Source: Chloroflexota bacterium (lineage in GTDB: Bacteria > Chloroflexota > Dehalococcoidia > Lucifugimonadales > UBA3495). From it: a stretch of 64,000 nucleotides of DNA. Below, one piece after another: positions 1 through 8,095 of this stretch. Position numbers and translations under genes: made by a program. Below the pieces are notes generated by a model that did no database searches, was not told the origin of the DNA, and saw only the letters and a list, made by a program, of their open reading frames with translations. The stretch spans positions 68,043-132,042 of the forward strand of contig VXOG01000034.1 of assembly GCA_009840165.1 (NCBI GenBank), written 5' to 3'. Each line of letters begins with the position of its first letter. Within the stretch, counting starts at the first letter, position 1.

Positions 1-145
1 GTCCCCCTCGATCCCTCCCCTCCCTGCCCCCTTGCCCACTCTCGCCCCGCGCACCCGCCGGCGGGGCCCCCCCCCCCCCCTACGTTTTTCCCGACGTTCA
101 GGGACAGACAGTCAGCAATCGAGGTATTAGCAGCTCGGCCTGCGC
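1..145. other. low-complexity C-rich stretch, no gene
   Basis: This 145-base segment is dominated by C runs, including an uninterrupted run of about 14 C at 67-80. I see no credible reading frame or promoter in it. Such homopolymer stretches are common assembly weak points, so the sequence itself may be imperfect. Confidence 0.5.
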
Positions 146-241
146 ATGGTCAGGGCGGCTCCAGAAGGTCAGATCGCGGTTCTGGACCACGCTTACGACC
201 TATCCTGTGACTACCGGAACTCAGGCGAGCGTCTCCTGATG

Positions 242-247
242 TATAAT
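242..247 (+). promoter_or_regulatory. -10 box TATAAT, predicted leaderless promoter
   Basis: A consensus TATAAT lies exactly 6 bases before ATG 254. Transcription normally starts about 7 bases after the -10 box, so the mRNA would begin at the start codon. No convincing -35 box is visible. The same TATAAT-N6-ATG layout occurs at 58157-58171. Confidence 0.55.
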
Positions 248-253
248 GACGCT

Positions 254-886
254 ATGACTACTGCCAACGACAACGAACGTCTGGTTGCCGATGTGGCCGA
301 CCTGAAAACAGGCCAAGCCCGACTGGAAGAGGGTCAAGCCGAGCTGAGAGAAGGTCATGCCCGGCTGGAAGCCGGTCAAGCCGAGCTGAGAGAAGGTCAG
401 ACCCGGTTGGAAGAGCGGATGGGTCGGTTGGAAGGTACCGTGGGCAGGTTGGTCGGGGCCGAACTGGAAAGGGAAGTCCACGCCAATATCGTCAACATTG
501 CCAGCCGAGAGCTCGGCTTGAACCGCGTCCGTATTCTCCAAAGTAAGATCGTTACCCGCTCGCCCGAATTTCAGGACGCCATTGACGACGCCGAAGATCA
601 GAACCGCATCACCAACGAACAGGGTAGTCACTTGGAGCGGGCAGACGTCATCTTGACAGCGCGCCGCAAAGACAGCAGGGAAACGGTGCATATCGTGGCC
701 GAGATCTCCGGCCTTATCGGCGACCGGGACATCACCCGAGCTCGGGAGCGCGCTGATACTCTGTCGGCCATCAAAGGAACGCTGGTCATCCCGGCGGTGG
801 TGGGCGGCAACATCGCGCCACCACAACGGACGGCAGCCGACAGTCAGGGTGTTTCAATAATCATCACGCCGGGACTGGTTCCGTAA
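254..886 (+). CDS. coiled-coil protein with nuclease-like C-terminal domain
   Basis: I chose ATG 254, directly downstream of a TATAAT box, over upstream in-frame ATGs that overlap that box. The N-terminal 70 residues are heptad repeats rich in Leu, Glu, Arg and Gln (units like ARLEEGQAELREG), so a coiled coil is certain. The remainder has the pattern of proteins with a PD-(D/E)XK-like fold (an ADVILTARR strand, then a VAEISG strand), but the usual ExK lysine is replaced by Ser, so nuclease activity is doubtful. Such proteins are common in Chloroflexota and cyanobacteria and have no known function. The next gene is convergent, with no gap between the stop codons. Confidence 0.7.
   Translation: MTTANDNERLVADVADLKTGQARLEEGQAELREGHARLEAGQAELREGQTRLEERMGRLEGTVGRLVGAELEREVHANIVNIASRELGLNRVRILQSKIVTRSPEFQDAIDDAEDQNRITNEQGSHLERADVILTARRKDSRETVHIVAEISGLIGDRDITRARERADTLSAIKGTLVIPAVVGGNIAPPQRTAADSQGVSIIITPGLVP
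332..399 (+). repeat. 42-bp tandem repeat inside the coiled-coil gene
   Basis: A 26-base block recurs at a 42-base interval (14 codons) inside the gene at 254. It encodes the duplicated GQAELREG heptads, showing growth of the coiled coil by DNA duplication. Confidence 0.7.
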
Positions 887-1234
887 CTAACCCTCCGGGC
901 CCACTGGCATCCCCGCGTCAATCCAGGCGGCGATTTCGGCAGCCTCGGAACGGGACAGGAAGGGGCCACGGAGAGGCATACGTCCGAAGGTCCCGCACCC
1001 CAGACGCAACGAACGCACCAGGTGGGTATCTGCCCCCGGAACGCCCGGCTCGATGGACGGGTAACCGTTGAGCACCGACTTTGCCAGATCCTCAGGCGTC
1101 TCCCACCAGTATTCGTGTATGCCCGGGTAGGGCTGCCGGCCGTGTCGGTCTATCCAGCGGTCCATGATATCGTCGAGCAGTTGCTTGACCCTGGGCCAAT
1201 AGACGGGAGCGGATTCGTTGGTATTGGTGCTCAT
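887..1234 (-). CDS. hypothetical protein, cytochrome-c-like tail without haem motif
   Basis: The start is ATG 1234 (MSTNTNESAPVYWP). An in-frame extension further upstream would read into a repeat element and is unlikely. The 115-residue protein is soluble, Trp-rich and ends in SEAAEIAAWIDAGMP. That phrase resembles the terminal helix of planctomycete-type cytochrome c domains (ExxxIxxWIxAGxP), but there is no CXXCH haem site. Function unknown. It ends head to head with the upstream gene and lies just downstream of the MoaB/MogA gene on the same strand, separated by a palindromic repeat. Confidence 0.55.
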   Translation of the reverse strand: MSTNTNESAPVYWPRVKQLLDDIMDRWIDRHGRQPYPGIHEYWWETPEDLAKSVLNGYPSIEPGVPGADTHLVRSLRLGCGTFGRMPLRGPFLSRSEAAEIAAWIDAGMPVGPEG

Positions 1235-1269
1235 CTTGCAGTGGTCTCCGTATATGCTGTTGGTATGCT

Positions 1270-1307
1270 CCCTCTCCCCTGGCGGGAGAGGGCTGGGGTG
1301 AGGGGGT
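1270..1307. repeat. dispersed repeat, CCTCTCCC/GGGAGAGG family
   Basis: Inverted arms CCTCTCCC and GGGAGAGG surround a short loop and are followed by a G-rich tail (GGGGTGAGGGGG). Related copies lie at 9971-10008 and 55406-55466. It sits between two same-strand genes and could fold in RNA. Confidence 0.7.
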
Positions 1308-1315
1308 GTCATCCA

Positions 1316-1807
1316 TTAGCGCGGGTGCTCCTGCACCGATTCCCGCTGCAACAATTCCAGCGCATGGGGCAAAACGGGCAAAACCACGTCCAGACACTCG
1401 CCGACGCCCCGCGGACTGCCGGGCAGGGTAATGATCAGGGTGTAGCCCCGGATACCCACCACGGAGCGGCTGAGCATGGCCATGGGCGTGAATTGCAGGG
1501 TTTGCGCCCGCATGGCTTCGGCCATGCCGGGAACCTCACGATCCATGGCGCGGCGGGCGGCTTCCGGCGTTACGTCATGGCGGCTCATGCCGGTGCCGCC
1601 TGTGGTCACGATAAGGTCAACCTCGCCCGAATCGGCCCAGGTCCTGATGCGGTCGGTTATTGTGTCTGCGTCGTCGGCGACGATTTCGTAGTGGACTTCC
1701 TCGTAATCGGGCGGCGGCAGTTTGTCACGGATGGCCTGGCTGCCGGTGTCTTCGCGCTGGCCCTGGGTGCCGGAAGTGCTTATGGTAAGAATGGCGAGTC
1801 GGTTCAT
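1316..1807 (-). CDS. molybdopterin adenylyltransferase-like protein (MoaB/MogA family)
   Basis: This 163-residue protein matches the MogA/MoaB fold: an N-terminal LAILTISTSG strand, then VDLIVTTGGTGMSRHDVTPEA, the substrate-binding loop, and a C-terminal TLPGSPRGVGECL. The family adenylylates molybdopterin before metal insertion by MoeA, and the length is normal. ATG 1807 is chosen because the family starts a few residues before the first beta strand. No strong ribosome site is visible. A possible -10 (TATTAT) lies on this strand near 1845, divergent from the amidohydrolase promoter. Partner genes moeA (26346) and mobA (60216) are elsewhere in the window. MoaB and MogA cannot be told apart from sequence alone. 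Confidence 0.88.
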   Translation of the reverse strand: MNRLAILTISTSGTQGQREDTGSQAIRDKLPPPDYEEVHYEIVADDADTITDRIRTWADSGEVDLIVTTGGTGMSRHDVTPEAARRAMDREVPGMAEAMRAQTLQFTPMAMLSRSVVGIRGYTLIITLPGSPRGVGECLDVVLPVLPHALELLQRESVQEHPR

Positions 1808-1872
1808 ATCGCGATCCAGCGGGATGTTCTGGCATCGGCAATAATACCATACCGCCCGCTCTCTCATTGGCA

Positions 1873-1878
1873 TATAAT
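1873..1878 (+). promoter_or_regulatory. -10 box TATAAT for the amidohydrolase gene
   Basis: TATAAT at 1873-1878 predicts a start near 1885. It excludes the overlapping in-frame ATG 1877 as translation start and supports ATG 1916, which has a GAGAGG ribosome site. Confidence 0.5.
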
Positions 1879-1915
1879 GGCCACGGAAGAAATCGGAGAC
1901 CATGAGAGGTACGCT

Positions 1916-3169
1916 ATGCTCGCAATTGTCGGAGGGAACCTGATTGACGGCACCGGTGCGCCCAAGGTTGAAGACGTTACGGTACTGGTGGACGGGGAGC
2001 GCATTGTGGAGGTCGGGCCGCGTTTGTCGGTCTCCATTCCCGAAGGAGCGGAGGTGTTGGATGCGGCCGGGAACACCATCATGCCCGGCCTGATTGACGT
2101 GCACGACCACCTGGCGTCGGGCGGCTACGGCCTCACGGGACGCTGGGGCATGGACGAGCCGTCGTCGTTGTTCGCCATCCGCACCGCCCAGGTAATAGAG
2201 GACACGCTGGCGGCCGGCTACACCACCGTGAGGGATGCCGGCGGCCTGGACGCCGGCTTCAAGATGGCCGTAGAAGAAGGGTTGATCAAGGGCCCGCGCC
2301 TCATCATTTCAATCAACATTATGTCGCCCACCGGCGGCATAGAGGATAAGGTGAGCGGCAGCGGACACCGCAAGGTCATCCTAGGCCACGACCCACTGGC
2401 GCCCGACGGCGTGGCGGACGGCGTGGACGGCGTGCGCGCCAAGGTCCGGGAGTTGATCCGCTGCGGCGCCGACCAGATCAAGTTCGCCACCACCGGCGGC
2501 GCGTCGGGCCGCCCGGGCAACGGCCCATTGGACCAGGCCTACGCGCTGGACGAGGCCAAGGCCCTGGTTGACGAGGCGGCGGCGTTGGGTCGCAGCACGT
2601 TGTGCCACGCGGTCGGAGGTACGGGATTGCCTATCGCAATCAAGGCCGGCGCGGGCTCCATCGAGCACGGCTGCTACCTGGCTACCGATCCCGATATGCT
2701 CAAGATGATGGCCGACCAGGGCACCTTCTTCACGCCAACTTTCGAGGTGTACGACTTCCACAGCACGGTGAGCGCGCCTCATATTCGGGTACGCGCCCAG
2801 GCGCTGATGGACATTCACATCCAGAGCGTCGAGCTGGCCATCAAGGAGGGCGTCCGCATCGTGGCCGGCACCGACGCCGGCGGCTTCGTCCATGGCGACA
2901 ACGCCCGCGAGCTGGAGTTGATGGTGGAGAAAGGCATGAGCACGTCGCTGGCGATACAGTCCGCCACCGGCTATGCGGCGGAATGCTGCGGCCTCGGCAG
3001 GGAGGTGGGCACTATCACGGCGGGCAAGATGGCCGACATCCTGGTGGTGGACGGCGATCCGCTCCGCAACATATCGGTGCTGCGCGACCGCGAGCGGCTC
3101 CTCCTGATCATGAAAGGCGGAGAGGCGTACAAGAACAGGCTGCCAGTGCGCGAGTTGCAGCCGGCGTAG
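1916..3169 (+). CDS. amidohydrolase family metallohydrolase
   Basis: The 417-residue product starts MLAIVGGNLIDGTG, the typical composite beta-sandwich start of the imidazolonepropionase-like/Xaa-Pro dipeptidase-type amidohydrolases. Metal-site motifs are in order: DVHDHLASGG around residue 60, a DQIKFATTGG strand with a candidate bridging Lys, LCHAVGG, IEHGCYL, and AGTDAGG with the catalytic Asp. It ends GKMADILVVDGDPL, the usual return to the sandwich. The start has GAGAGG six bases upstream. The substrate cannot be deduced; relatives cleave cyclic amides or prolyl dipeptides. It is cytoplasmic, with no signal peptide, and is followed by a palindrome and trmD. Confidence 0.9.
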   Translation: MLAIVGGNLIDGTGAPKVEDVTVLVDGERIVEVGPRLSVSIPEGAEVLDAAGNTIMPGLIDVHDHLASGGYGLTGRWGMDEPSSLFAIRTAQVIEDTLAAGYTTVRDAGGLDAGFKMAVEEGLIKGPRLIISINIMSPTGGIEDKVSGSGHRKVILGHDPLAPDGVADGVDGVRAKVRELIRCGADQIKFATTGGASGRPGNGPLDQAYALDEAKALVDEAAALGRSTLCHAVGGTGLPIAIKAGAGSIEHGCYLATDPDMLKMMADQGTFFTPTFEVYDFHSTVSAPHIRVRAQALMDIHIQSVELAIKEGVRIVAGTDAGGFVHGDNARELELMVEKGMSTSLAIQSATGYAAECCGLGREVGTITAGKMADILVVDGDPLRNISVLRDRERLLLIMKGGEAYKNRLPVRELQPA

Positions 3170-3180
3170 CGGCACAGCAT

Positions 3181-3208
3181 GTAGGGGCGAATATTTATTC
3201 ACCCCTAC
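3181..3208. repeat. dispersed palindrome, GTAGGGGC family (copy 1)
   Basis: Arms GTAGGGGC-GAAT and ATTC-ACCCCTAC fold into a hairpin between the amidohydrolase gene and trmD. One of seven copies in the window: 3181, 13981, 14632, 15564, 29687, 37692, 44187. Confidence 0.85.
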
Positions 3209-3219
3209 GGGACTGCCAA

Positions 3220-3975
3220 ATGCGTTTCCACGTTCTCACGCTCTTCCCGGAGGCGTTCCGGATTATCACTGAGTACAGCATAATCGGGCGCGCTGTTGAG
3301 CGGGGGTTGATTTCCGTGGAGGCAACTGACATTCGGCAATTCACCACCGACCGGCACGGCACGGCGGACGACTACCAGTTCGGCGGCGGCCCGGGCATGG
3401 TGATGAAACCGGAGCCGGTGTTCGCCGCCGTTGATGCTGCGCTGGCGAATATTCAGACGGAGGAACGGGAACGGACGCCTATCGCGTTGACCTCACCCCA
3501 GGGCCACGTGTTGAATCAGCAACTGGTGGATGAGTTCGCAGCCGCGCCGGGCGTGGTCATCATCTGCGGGCACTACGCCGGAGTCGATGAGCGGATACGG
3601 ACGGGACTCATCACGCACGAAGTGTCGATAGGTGATTACGTGCTGACGGGCGGCGAGCTGGCAGCCATGGTGATTATCGACGCCGTTTCCCGGTTCGTGC
3701 CCGACGTGGTGGGTTCGGAAGAAAACGTGCGAGACGACAGCATCACATCAGGGCTGCTGCAACATCCGTTGTACACGCGGCCGGCCGCGTTTCGAGGGAT
3801 GGCTGCACCCGAGGTTTTGCGGTCGGGCAACCACGCGGAAATCGAACGGTGGCGACGGCGTCAATCCTTGGAGCGCACTTTGAAGCTCCGCCCGGACTTG
3901 CTGGCAACCGCGGCGTTGACGAACTCGGACCGGGCATACCTGGCATCGCTGGGCTGGGACGGCGGCGATGTCTGA
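3220..3975 (+). CDS. trmD: tRNA (guanine-N1)-methyltransferase TrmD
   Basis: TrmD methylates G37 of tRNAs reading CNN codons, using S-adenosylmethionine in a trefoil-knot fold, and prevents +1 frameshifting. The 251-residue product begins MRFHVLTLFPEAF and carries GGGPGMVMKPEP, LTSPQGHVLNQ, the knot loop IICGHYAGVDERI, IGDYVLTGGELAAM and the C-terminal GNHAEIERWRR. All are hallmarks, and the length is normal. Unusually, rimM and rplS are not adjacent. The start has no Shine-Dalgarno sequence and lies 11 bases past a palindromic repeat. The next gene overlaps its stop by 8 bases. Confidence 0.97.
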   Translation: MRFHVLTLFPEAFRIITEYSIIGRAVERGLISVEATDIRQFTTDRHGTADDYQFGGGPGMVMKPEPVFAAVDAALANIQTEERERTPIALTSPQGHVLNQQLVDEFAAAPGVVIICGHYAGVDERIRTGLITHEVSIGDYVLTGGELAAMVIIDAVSRFVPDVVGSEENVRDDSITSGLLQHPLYTRPAAFRGMAAPEVLRSGNHAEIERWRRRQSLERTLKLRPDLLATAALTNSDRAYLASLGWDGGDV

Positions 3976-4474
3976 CGTGGCAATGCGCCGGGGCCACTAC
4001 CGTTTCGGCGCTCCGGTCCGCGTGCGTTGGCAGGAATGCGACGCGCAGGGTATCGCCTTCAACGGCAGCTACCTGGGCTGGCTGGAAGTGGCGCAGGCCG
4101 AGTATTTCCGCAACCTCGGGTTCAGCATTTACCGTGTCGCCGCCAACGGGTATTTCGACAGCGCGGTCGTGAAGGTCACCATTGAGTACAAGGCGCCGGT
4201 GCGGGTGGACGAGATGCTGGACCTGCGAGCGCGCGTGGGCAGAATCGGAAACACCAGCCTCACGCTGGAAGTGGCGATATTCTCCGAATCCGGCGGCCCA
4301 GACGACCCGCCGCTGACCACCATTGAGTCGGTGTACGTTGGATATTATGCGGATACCGGCGGGACGCGGCCGGTGCCAGACTCGATTCGGGAGTTGGTGG
4401 GCGCTTGGGAGAACGCCGGGGAAATCCTGCCGCTGGCGAATTTCCCCGAACTGGCGGCGGCGCAAGGGCAATGA
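3968..4474 (+). CDS. hotdog-fold acyl-CoA thioesterase (4HBT type)
   Basis: This 168-residue protein has the 4-hydroxybenzoyl-CoA thioesterase signature: VRWQECDAQGIAFNGSYLGW (residues 18-37), then the long helix with the EYFRNLG start. In the family the Asp after the strand (ECDAQG) is catalytic. It would hydrolyse a small acyl- or aroyl-CoA in the cytoplasm. The start overlaps the end of trmD by 8 bases, so translation is probably coupled. The substrate is unknown; YbgC-like and FadM-like members share this motif. Confidence 0.87.
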   Translation: MSDVAMRRGHYRFGAPVRVRWQECDAQGIAFNGSYLGWLEVAQAEYFRNLGFSIYRVAANGYFDSAVVKVTIEYKAPVRVDEMLDLRARVGRIGNTSLTLEVAIFSESGGPDDPPLTTIESVYVGYYADTGGTRPVPDSIRELVGAWENAGEILPLANFPELAAAQGQ

Positions 4475-4507
4475 TAAACGTGGAAACTGTCAACGTGAGG
4501 TAGAGCG

Positions 4508-5173
4508 ATGTCATTCTGCGACGAAATTGAACGTGAATCCCAAGCGCAACGGGAGGCGATGGCCTTTCATCCCTTTGTGCGTGGCATCGGCGACGGCACC
4601 CTGCCTCTGGACCGTTTCAAGCATTTCATAACCCAGGACTACGTGTACCTGGTGGACTTCGCCCGCTGCCTGGCGCTGGCGGCGGCAAAAGCGCCCGATC
4701 TGGAAACGATGGCCTGGTTCGCGCGCTCCGTCGATTACATCCTGAACACCGAGATGGAGTTGCACCGTTCTTACTGCGCCCAGTTCGGCATCACCGAGGC
4801 GGAGTTGGACGCTACCGTACACGCGCCAACCTGTTACTCCTACACCAGCTACCTGCTGCGGGTCGCCCATCAGGGCAGTTTTGGCGAGCTGGTGGCGGCG
4901 CTGCTCCCGTGCATCTGGGGTTACTGGAACGTCGGCGAACGGCTGGCCGACCAGGGCCTGCCCGACTACGACGGATACGCCCAGTGGATCCAGATGTACG
5001 CCGGGCCGGAGCAGCAGGCGGTGGCGGAGGAGTGCCGGGCTATCTGCGACCGGGTGGCGTCCACGGCAGGATCGGCGGAAATAGCGGCGATGAAGGAAGC
5101 CTACATCACCTGCACACGCTACGAGCAGGCTTTCTGGGAAATGGGCTGGACGCTGGAAGACTGGCCGGTCTAA
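4508..5173 (+). CDS. tenA: TenA-family thiaminase II / aminopyrimidine aminohydrolase
   Basis: TenA hydrolyses formylamino- or aminomethyl-pyrimidines to recover HMP for thiamine synthesis. The 221-residue product has FKHFITQDYVYLVDFARC near residue 38, the active-site Cys in ALLPCIWGYW (about residue 135) and the terminal RYEQAFWEMGW Glu, as in functional family members. All-helical, normal length. GAGG precedes ATG 4508. It lies 33 bases after the thioesterase gene, probably in the trmD operon. No thiamine-synthesis genes are near, so salvage is the likely role. Confidence 0.9.
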   Translation: MSFCDEIERESQAQREAMAFHPFVRGIGDGTLPLDRFKHFITQDYVYLVDFARCLALAAAKAPDLETMAWFARSVDYILNTEMELHRSYCAQFGITEAELDATVHAPTCYSYTSYLLRVAHQGSFGELVAALLPCIWGYWNVGERLADQGLPDYDGYAQWIQMYAGPEQQAVAEECRAICDRVASTAGSAEIAAMKEAYITCTRYEQAFWEMGWTLEDWPV

Positions 5174-5204
5174 ACCCACCACCGTCCTTCCCGCCTCGTT
5201 ACAC

Positions 5205-5231
5205 GTCATTCCCGCGAAAGCGGGAATCCAG
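5205..5231. repeat. dispersed palindrome, GTCATTCCCGC family
   Basis: Arms TTCCCGC and GCGGGAA around GAA, ending ATCCAG. It lies downstream of tenA and downstream of the convergent tRNA genes. About eleven full or variant copies occur in the window. Confidence 0.85.
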
Positions 5232-5264
5232 GGGGACGGGCGATTAGCCAGGTCGAAACGAAAC

Positions 5265-5339
5265 TGGTCGGGGTGGGCAGATTCGAACTGCCGATCTCCT
5301 GCTCCCAAAGCAGGCGCCTTGCCGCTAGGCCACACCCCG
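5265..5339 (-). tRNA. tRNA-Pro (anticodon TGG), CCA encoded
   Basis: On the minus strand the gene folds into a complete cloverleaf. Acceptor arms are CGGGGTG and CACCCCG, the anticodon stem is CCTGC/GCAGG with loop TTTGGGA (TGG, reads CCA and other Pro codons), and the T arm is GGCAG-TTCGAAT-CTGCC. The discriminator A is followed by a genomically encoded CCA. Length 75. Confidence 0.96.
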
Positions 5340-5395
5340 AAAAAACGCCCGGAGTACACGGCCGAGGCCATACATGACCGGGGCAGCGTCGCAAG

Positions 5396-5467
5396 TACCC
5401 CCGCGGAGACTCGAACTCCGGTCTCTGGCTCCGGAGGCCAGCACTCTATCCACTGAGCTACGGGGGC
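5396..5467 (-). tRNA. tRNA-Arg (anticodon CCG), CCA not encoded
   Basis: Acceptor arms GCCCCCG and CGGGGGT pair with a terminal G-U. The anticodon stem CTGGC/GCCAG holds loop CTCCGGA (CCG, reads CGG). The T arm is CGGAG-TTCGAGT-CTCCG. The discriminator A is followed by CTT, so CCA must be added by the nucleotidyltransferase, unlike the neighbouring tRNA-Pro. It is probably the first gene of a two-tRNA transcript. Confidence 0.96.
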
Positions 5468-5474
5468 AATTGCT

Positions 5475-5483
5475 ATTTTAGCA
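5475..5483 (-). promoter_or_regulatory. extended -10 (TGCTAAAAT) of the tRNA pair
   Basis: TGCTAAAAT on the minus strand lies 8 bases before the tRNA-Arg 5' end. The identical nonamer precedes tRNA-Asn, the substrate-binding protein gene and the 47230 gene. Confidence 0.65.
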
Positions 5484-5521
5484 TACGCGACACCCATCTC
5501 CGAACCGGTTGCAGGCGCTCA

Positions 5522-6691
5522 ATGAACCCTGACTACAACGCTCCTCCTCCCGGCCCGGTGATTGGATCCGACCGCATCACCAGCCTGGACCTCATACGGG
5601 GCGTGGCAGTGCTGGGCATCCTGCTGATGAACGCCGTTTCGTTCAAGCTCGGATTCGCTCCATACTTCAACCTTAGTGCCGGTGGATCCGAAACCTGGCT
5701 GGACTGGGCCATAGGCGTCTTCGGCGAGATCTTTGTTGACCAGAAGTTCATGGGGCTGTTCTCGCTGCTCTTCGGGGCAGGCATCATGCTCTTCATCGAA
5801 CGCGCCGAGACTCGGGAATCGCACCCTGTATTGCTGAACGTTTGGCGCAATGTGCTGCTGCTGGGCATCGGCACCCTCCACATGCTGCTGTGGGACGGCG
5901 ATGTGCTGATGGTGTACGCCTTATCCGCATTTTCCCTTGTTGCTCTTCGCAAACTTTCACCCAGGCCGCTCATTGCCATCGGCGGGCTGATATTTCTCCT
6001 TTCCGCCCTCGGCTCTCTCCTGCTGCAATACATCGCCAACACCACCAAGGCCTCGCTGGCGGGAATTTGGGAATCCGCAGACGCCTCGGCAAATTCAAGC
6101 AGCCCGGCAGTTACAGACGGCATCATGGAGGGGCTATTCCTGACCGAGTTCTTCTTGCGTGGCTTGGGTCTAATTCTGATGGGGGCTGGCCTCTACCGCT
6201 TGGGATTTATGAACGGTAGCATGACGACCAAAACCTATAAGCTGACTGCTGCTGCCGGCTTGGGCTTCGGTTTGCCCCTTGCCGTCGCCGGCGTCATCGT
6301 AACCGCCCTGGGCGACTACTCCCAGGAGGTGGCTTTCGTAGGTCAAGTGTCCAACACCCTGGGCACCATACCCGCGTCCCTGGGTTATATGAGCCTGATT
6401 ATTCTGTGGGACCAGCGCGGGAGCAACTGGCTGAAACGCCGCTTGATGGCCGCCGGCCGAATGGCCCTGACCAACTACCTATCCCAGACTATCCTCGGCG
6501 TCCTGATACTCACCGTGCTGCTGGCCGATATTGCCGTGAACCGCAGCGGCATTCTGCTCTTCTGCCTGGTCGTCTGGATCTTGCAGTTATGGTGGTCGCA
6601 GGCTTGGCTCAATCGTTTCCGCTTTGGCCCGGCGGAATGGCTCTGGCGCGTGGCAACCTACCGTCGGGGCCAGCGGCTGCGCCGCGCCTGA
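5522..6691 (+). CDS. DUF418 (YeiB-like) integral membrane protein
   Basis: The 389-residue product has about ten hydrophobic segments. It begins with the YeiB-family RITSLDLIRGVAVLGILLMN, has KFMGLFSLLFGAG in the second segment pair, and ends in the DUF418 signature FRFGPAEWLWR followed by a basic tail. The family is predicted to transport or modify an envelope component; no reaction is proven. ATG 5522 lies 54 bases after the divergent tRNA-Arg start. No clear ribosome site is seen. Normal length. Confidence 0.9.
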   Translation: MNPDYNAPPPGPVIGSDRITSLDLIRGVAVLGILLMNAVSFKLGFAPYFNLSAGGSETWLDWAIGVFGEIFVDQKFMGLFSLLFGAGIMLFIERAETRESHPVLLNVWRNVLLLGIGTLHMLLWDGDVLMVYALSAFSLVALRKLSPRPLIAIGGLIFLLSALGSLLLQYIANTTKASLAGIWESADASANSSSPAVTDGIMEGLFLTEFFLRGLGLILMGAGLYRLGFMNGSMTTKTYKLTAAAGLGFGLPLAVAGVIVTALGDYSQEVAFVGQVSNTLGTIPASLGYMSLIILWDQRGSNWLKRRLMAAGRMALTNYLSQTILGVLILTVLLADIAVNRSGILLFCLVVWILQLWWSQAWLNRFRFGPAEWLWRVATYRRGQRLRRA

Positions 6692-6702
6692 GCGGTTACT
6701 GT

Positions 6703-7521
6703 CTATTCAACGATGATTGAGCCGTTGGAAGTGCTCAAAGCCAAACTGGCATCGCCGTCGCCTATGATGGCTTCCAGTTGGTTTCGGCCCAATGAGTTTT
6801 GCGTAGCATTCCGAGCAACTTCGATTTTGCCGTTGCTGGTTCGGGCATCTACGCGGGCGCTCGGCGTCTCCCCCGCCAGCTTTGCCTCGATGTTGCCGTT
6901 GGAAGTCCGCAATCGGTTCTCTGTTCCCTTCCCCGGATCTCCGGTGAATCGGATGTCTCCATTGGAGGTATGCAAATTGAACTCGCCCTGTCCCGCCGCG
7001 ACGGTAATGTCTCCGTTGGAACTGTGCAGGTCATAAGCGCCGTCGCCATCGCCGGCCTCAACATCGCCGTTGGAAGTCCGCAGGATAATCTCGCCGGCCA
7101 CCCGGTGCGCTGCGATGTCTCCGTTGGAACTACGGATGTCCATATTGGCCGTTCGGGGTACAGCCACCACAATATCCGTCGCTCCGCTTCGTCCCCATAA
7201 CCGGCTCCACCAACTTTCCCCTGTCCGGCGCTTCTCGACGATAATGCGCACCGTGTCTCCCTCTTGCCTCGCCCGGTATTCCAGTCGTTCGGGCCGGCGC
7301 AATCGCGCCGTAACCTGGACTCTTCCCCCCTCAGCGGAGCCGGTCACTTCCACATCGCCGTTAATATTTTTAACAACCAGCGTCGGCGTCCCGCTCACTG
7401 CAAATTCATCCTGCCTCGTTTCCATCTGACTTCCTCCATCACCGGAAATCGCAATCCCGCATCCTGCCGCTCCCAGCAATCCCACTACCCCGAATAATAG
7501 CCACAGCGCTGACCGCCACAT
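6703..7521 (-). CDS. DUF4097 beta-helix lipoprotein
   Basis: An exported lipoprotein: MWRSALWLLFGVVGLLGAAGC has a basic start, a hydrophobic core and a lipobox cysteine. The mature part contains at least seven SNG[DNKS][IV] repeats spaced about 16-25 residues (SSNGDIAAH, TSNGDVEAG, SSNGDITVA, TSNGDIRFT and others), the rungs of a right-handed beta-helix typical of DUF4097. Function unknown; relatives are thought to be surface adhesins or sensors. ATG 7521 has AGGGGG six bases upstream. A longer start at 7539 is also possible. It converges on the DUF418 gene 11 bases away. Confidence 0.85.
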   Translation of the reverse strand: MWRSALWLLFGVVGLLGAAGCGIAISGDGGSQMETRQDEFAVSGTPTLVVKNINGDVEVTGSAEGGRVQVTARLRRPERLEYRARQEGDTVRIIVEKRRTGESWWSRLWGRSGATDIVVAVPRTANMDIRSSNGDIAAHRVAGEIILRTSNGDVEAGDGDGAYDLHSSNGDITVAAGQGEFNLHTSNGDIRFTGDPGKGTENRLRTSNGNIEAKLAGETPSARVDARTSNGKIEVARNATQNSLGRNQLEAIIGDGDASLALSTSNGSIIVE

Positions 7522-7572
7522 TGTGCCCCCTATCATCACGCCCCCGTCATGGATTCCGGCGCAGCATCAGGC

Positions 7573-8034
7573 TCAGTAAGCAGTACCGCCCTCGCACGAA
7601 ACCATATTCAACGGCGGCCCCGGATCGCCCGCCATTGAGGTATGTACCTCATAATGATCGCCTTCGTAACTGAAGGTGATTCGATGGCCTGGAGTAATCA
7701 CCTGGGCATACATCATGCCCTCCTGAGGACATCCCAATGCGGCGTCCGACCACTGCACTTCCTCGTCGCTGACCAGGGCCAACGTGTCCGCCGACACAGA
7801 CAGACGTTCCGCCAAAACGTCGCGCGCCGCTGTCTGCAAATCAGTAAGCGTCTGGGGCGGCACAGTCGCAACGGGCTTCTCAGCTTCCTGGTCGTTGGAG
7901 GTTTGGGGCGCAGGTTCGCCGGCACACGCCACCAGCGCGCACACCGTCAACGCCATGATTACGACCATCGCCAACTGCCAGACTCCAAGAGTCAGGCGTT
8001 GAGGAAAAAACAGACGATCCTGTAGCATCTGCAT
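7573..8034 (-). CDS. lipoprotein with conserved Chloroflexota-type domain
   Basis: The 153-residue precursor has a long signal peptide ending LVAC, then a low-complexity Pro/Thr linker. A compact domain follows with ARDVLAERL, VQWSDAALGCPQEGMMYAQV and TPGHRITFSYEGDHYEVHT. I recall this GCP-x-GMMYAQV-x-TPG pattern from many Chloroflexota and cyanobacterial secreted proteins without assigned function. It lies between two other minus-strand genes, 51 bases upstream of the DUF4097 gene. The start could also be the second Met (8028). Confidence 0.72.
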   Translation of the reverse strand: MQMLQDRLFFPQRLTLGVWQLAMVVIMALTVCALVACAGEPAPQTSNDQEAEKPVATVPPQTLTDLQTAARDVLAERLSVSADTLALVSDEEVQWSDAALGCPQEGMMYAQVITPGHRITFSYEGDHYEVHTSMAGDPGPPLNMVSCEGGTAY

Positions 8035-8095
8035 AAGGTATCTCCTCCCGCGAACGCTAGCCGGGGAAATCTTTCAGTATCCGGTTGCGCGGTTT

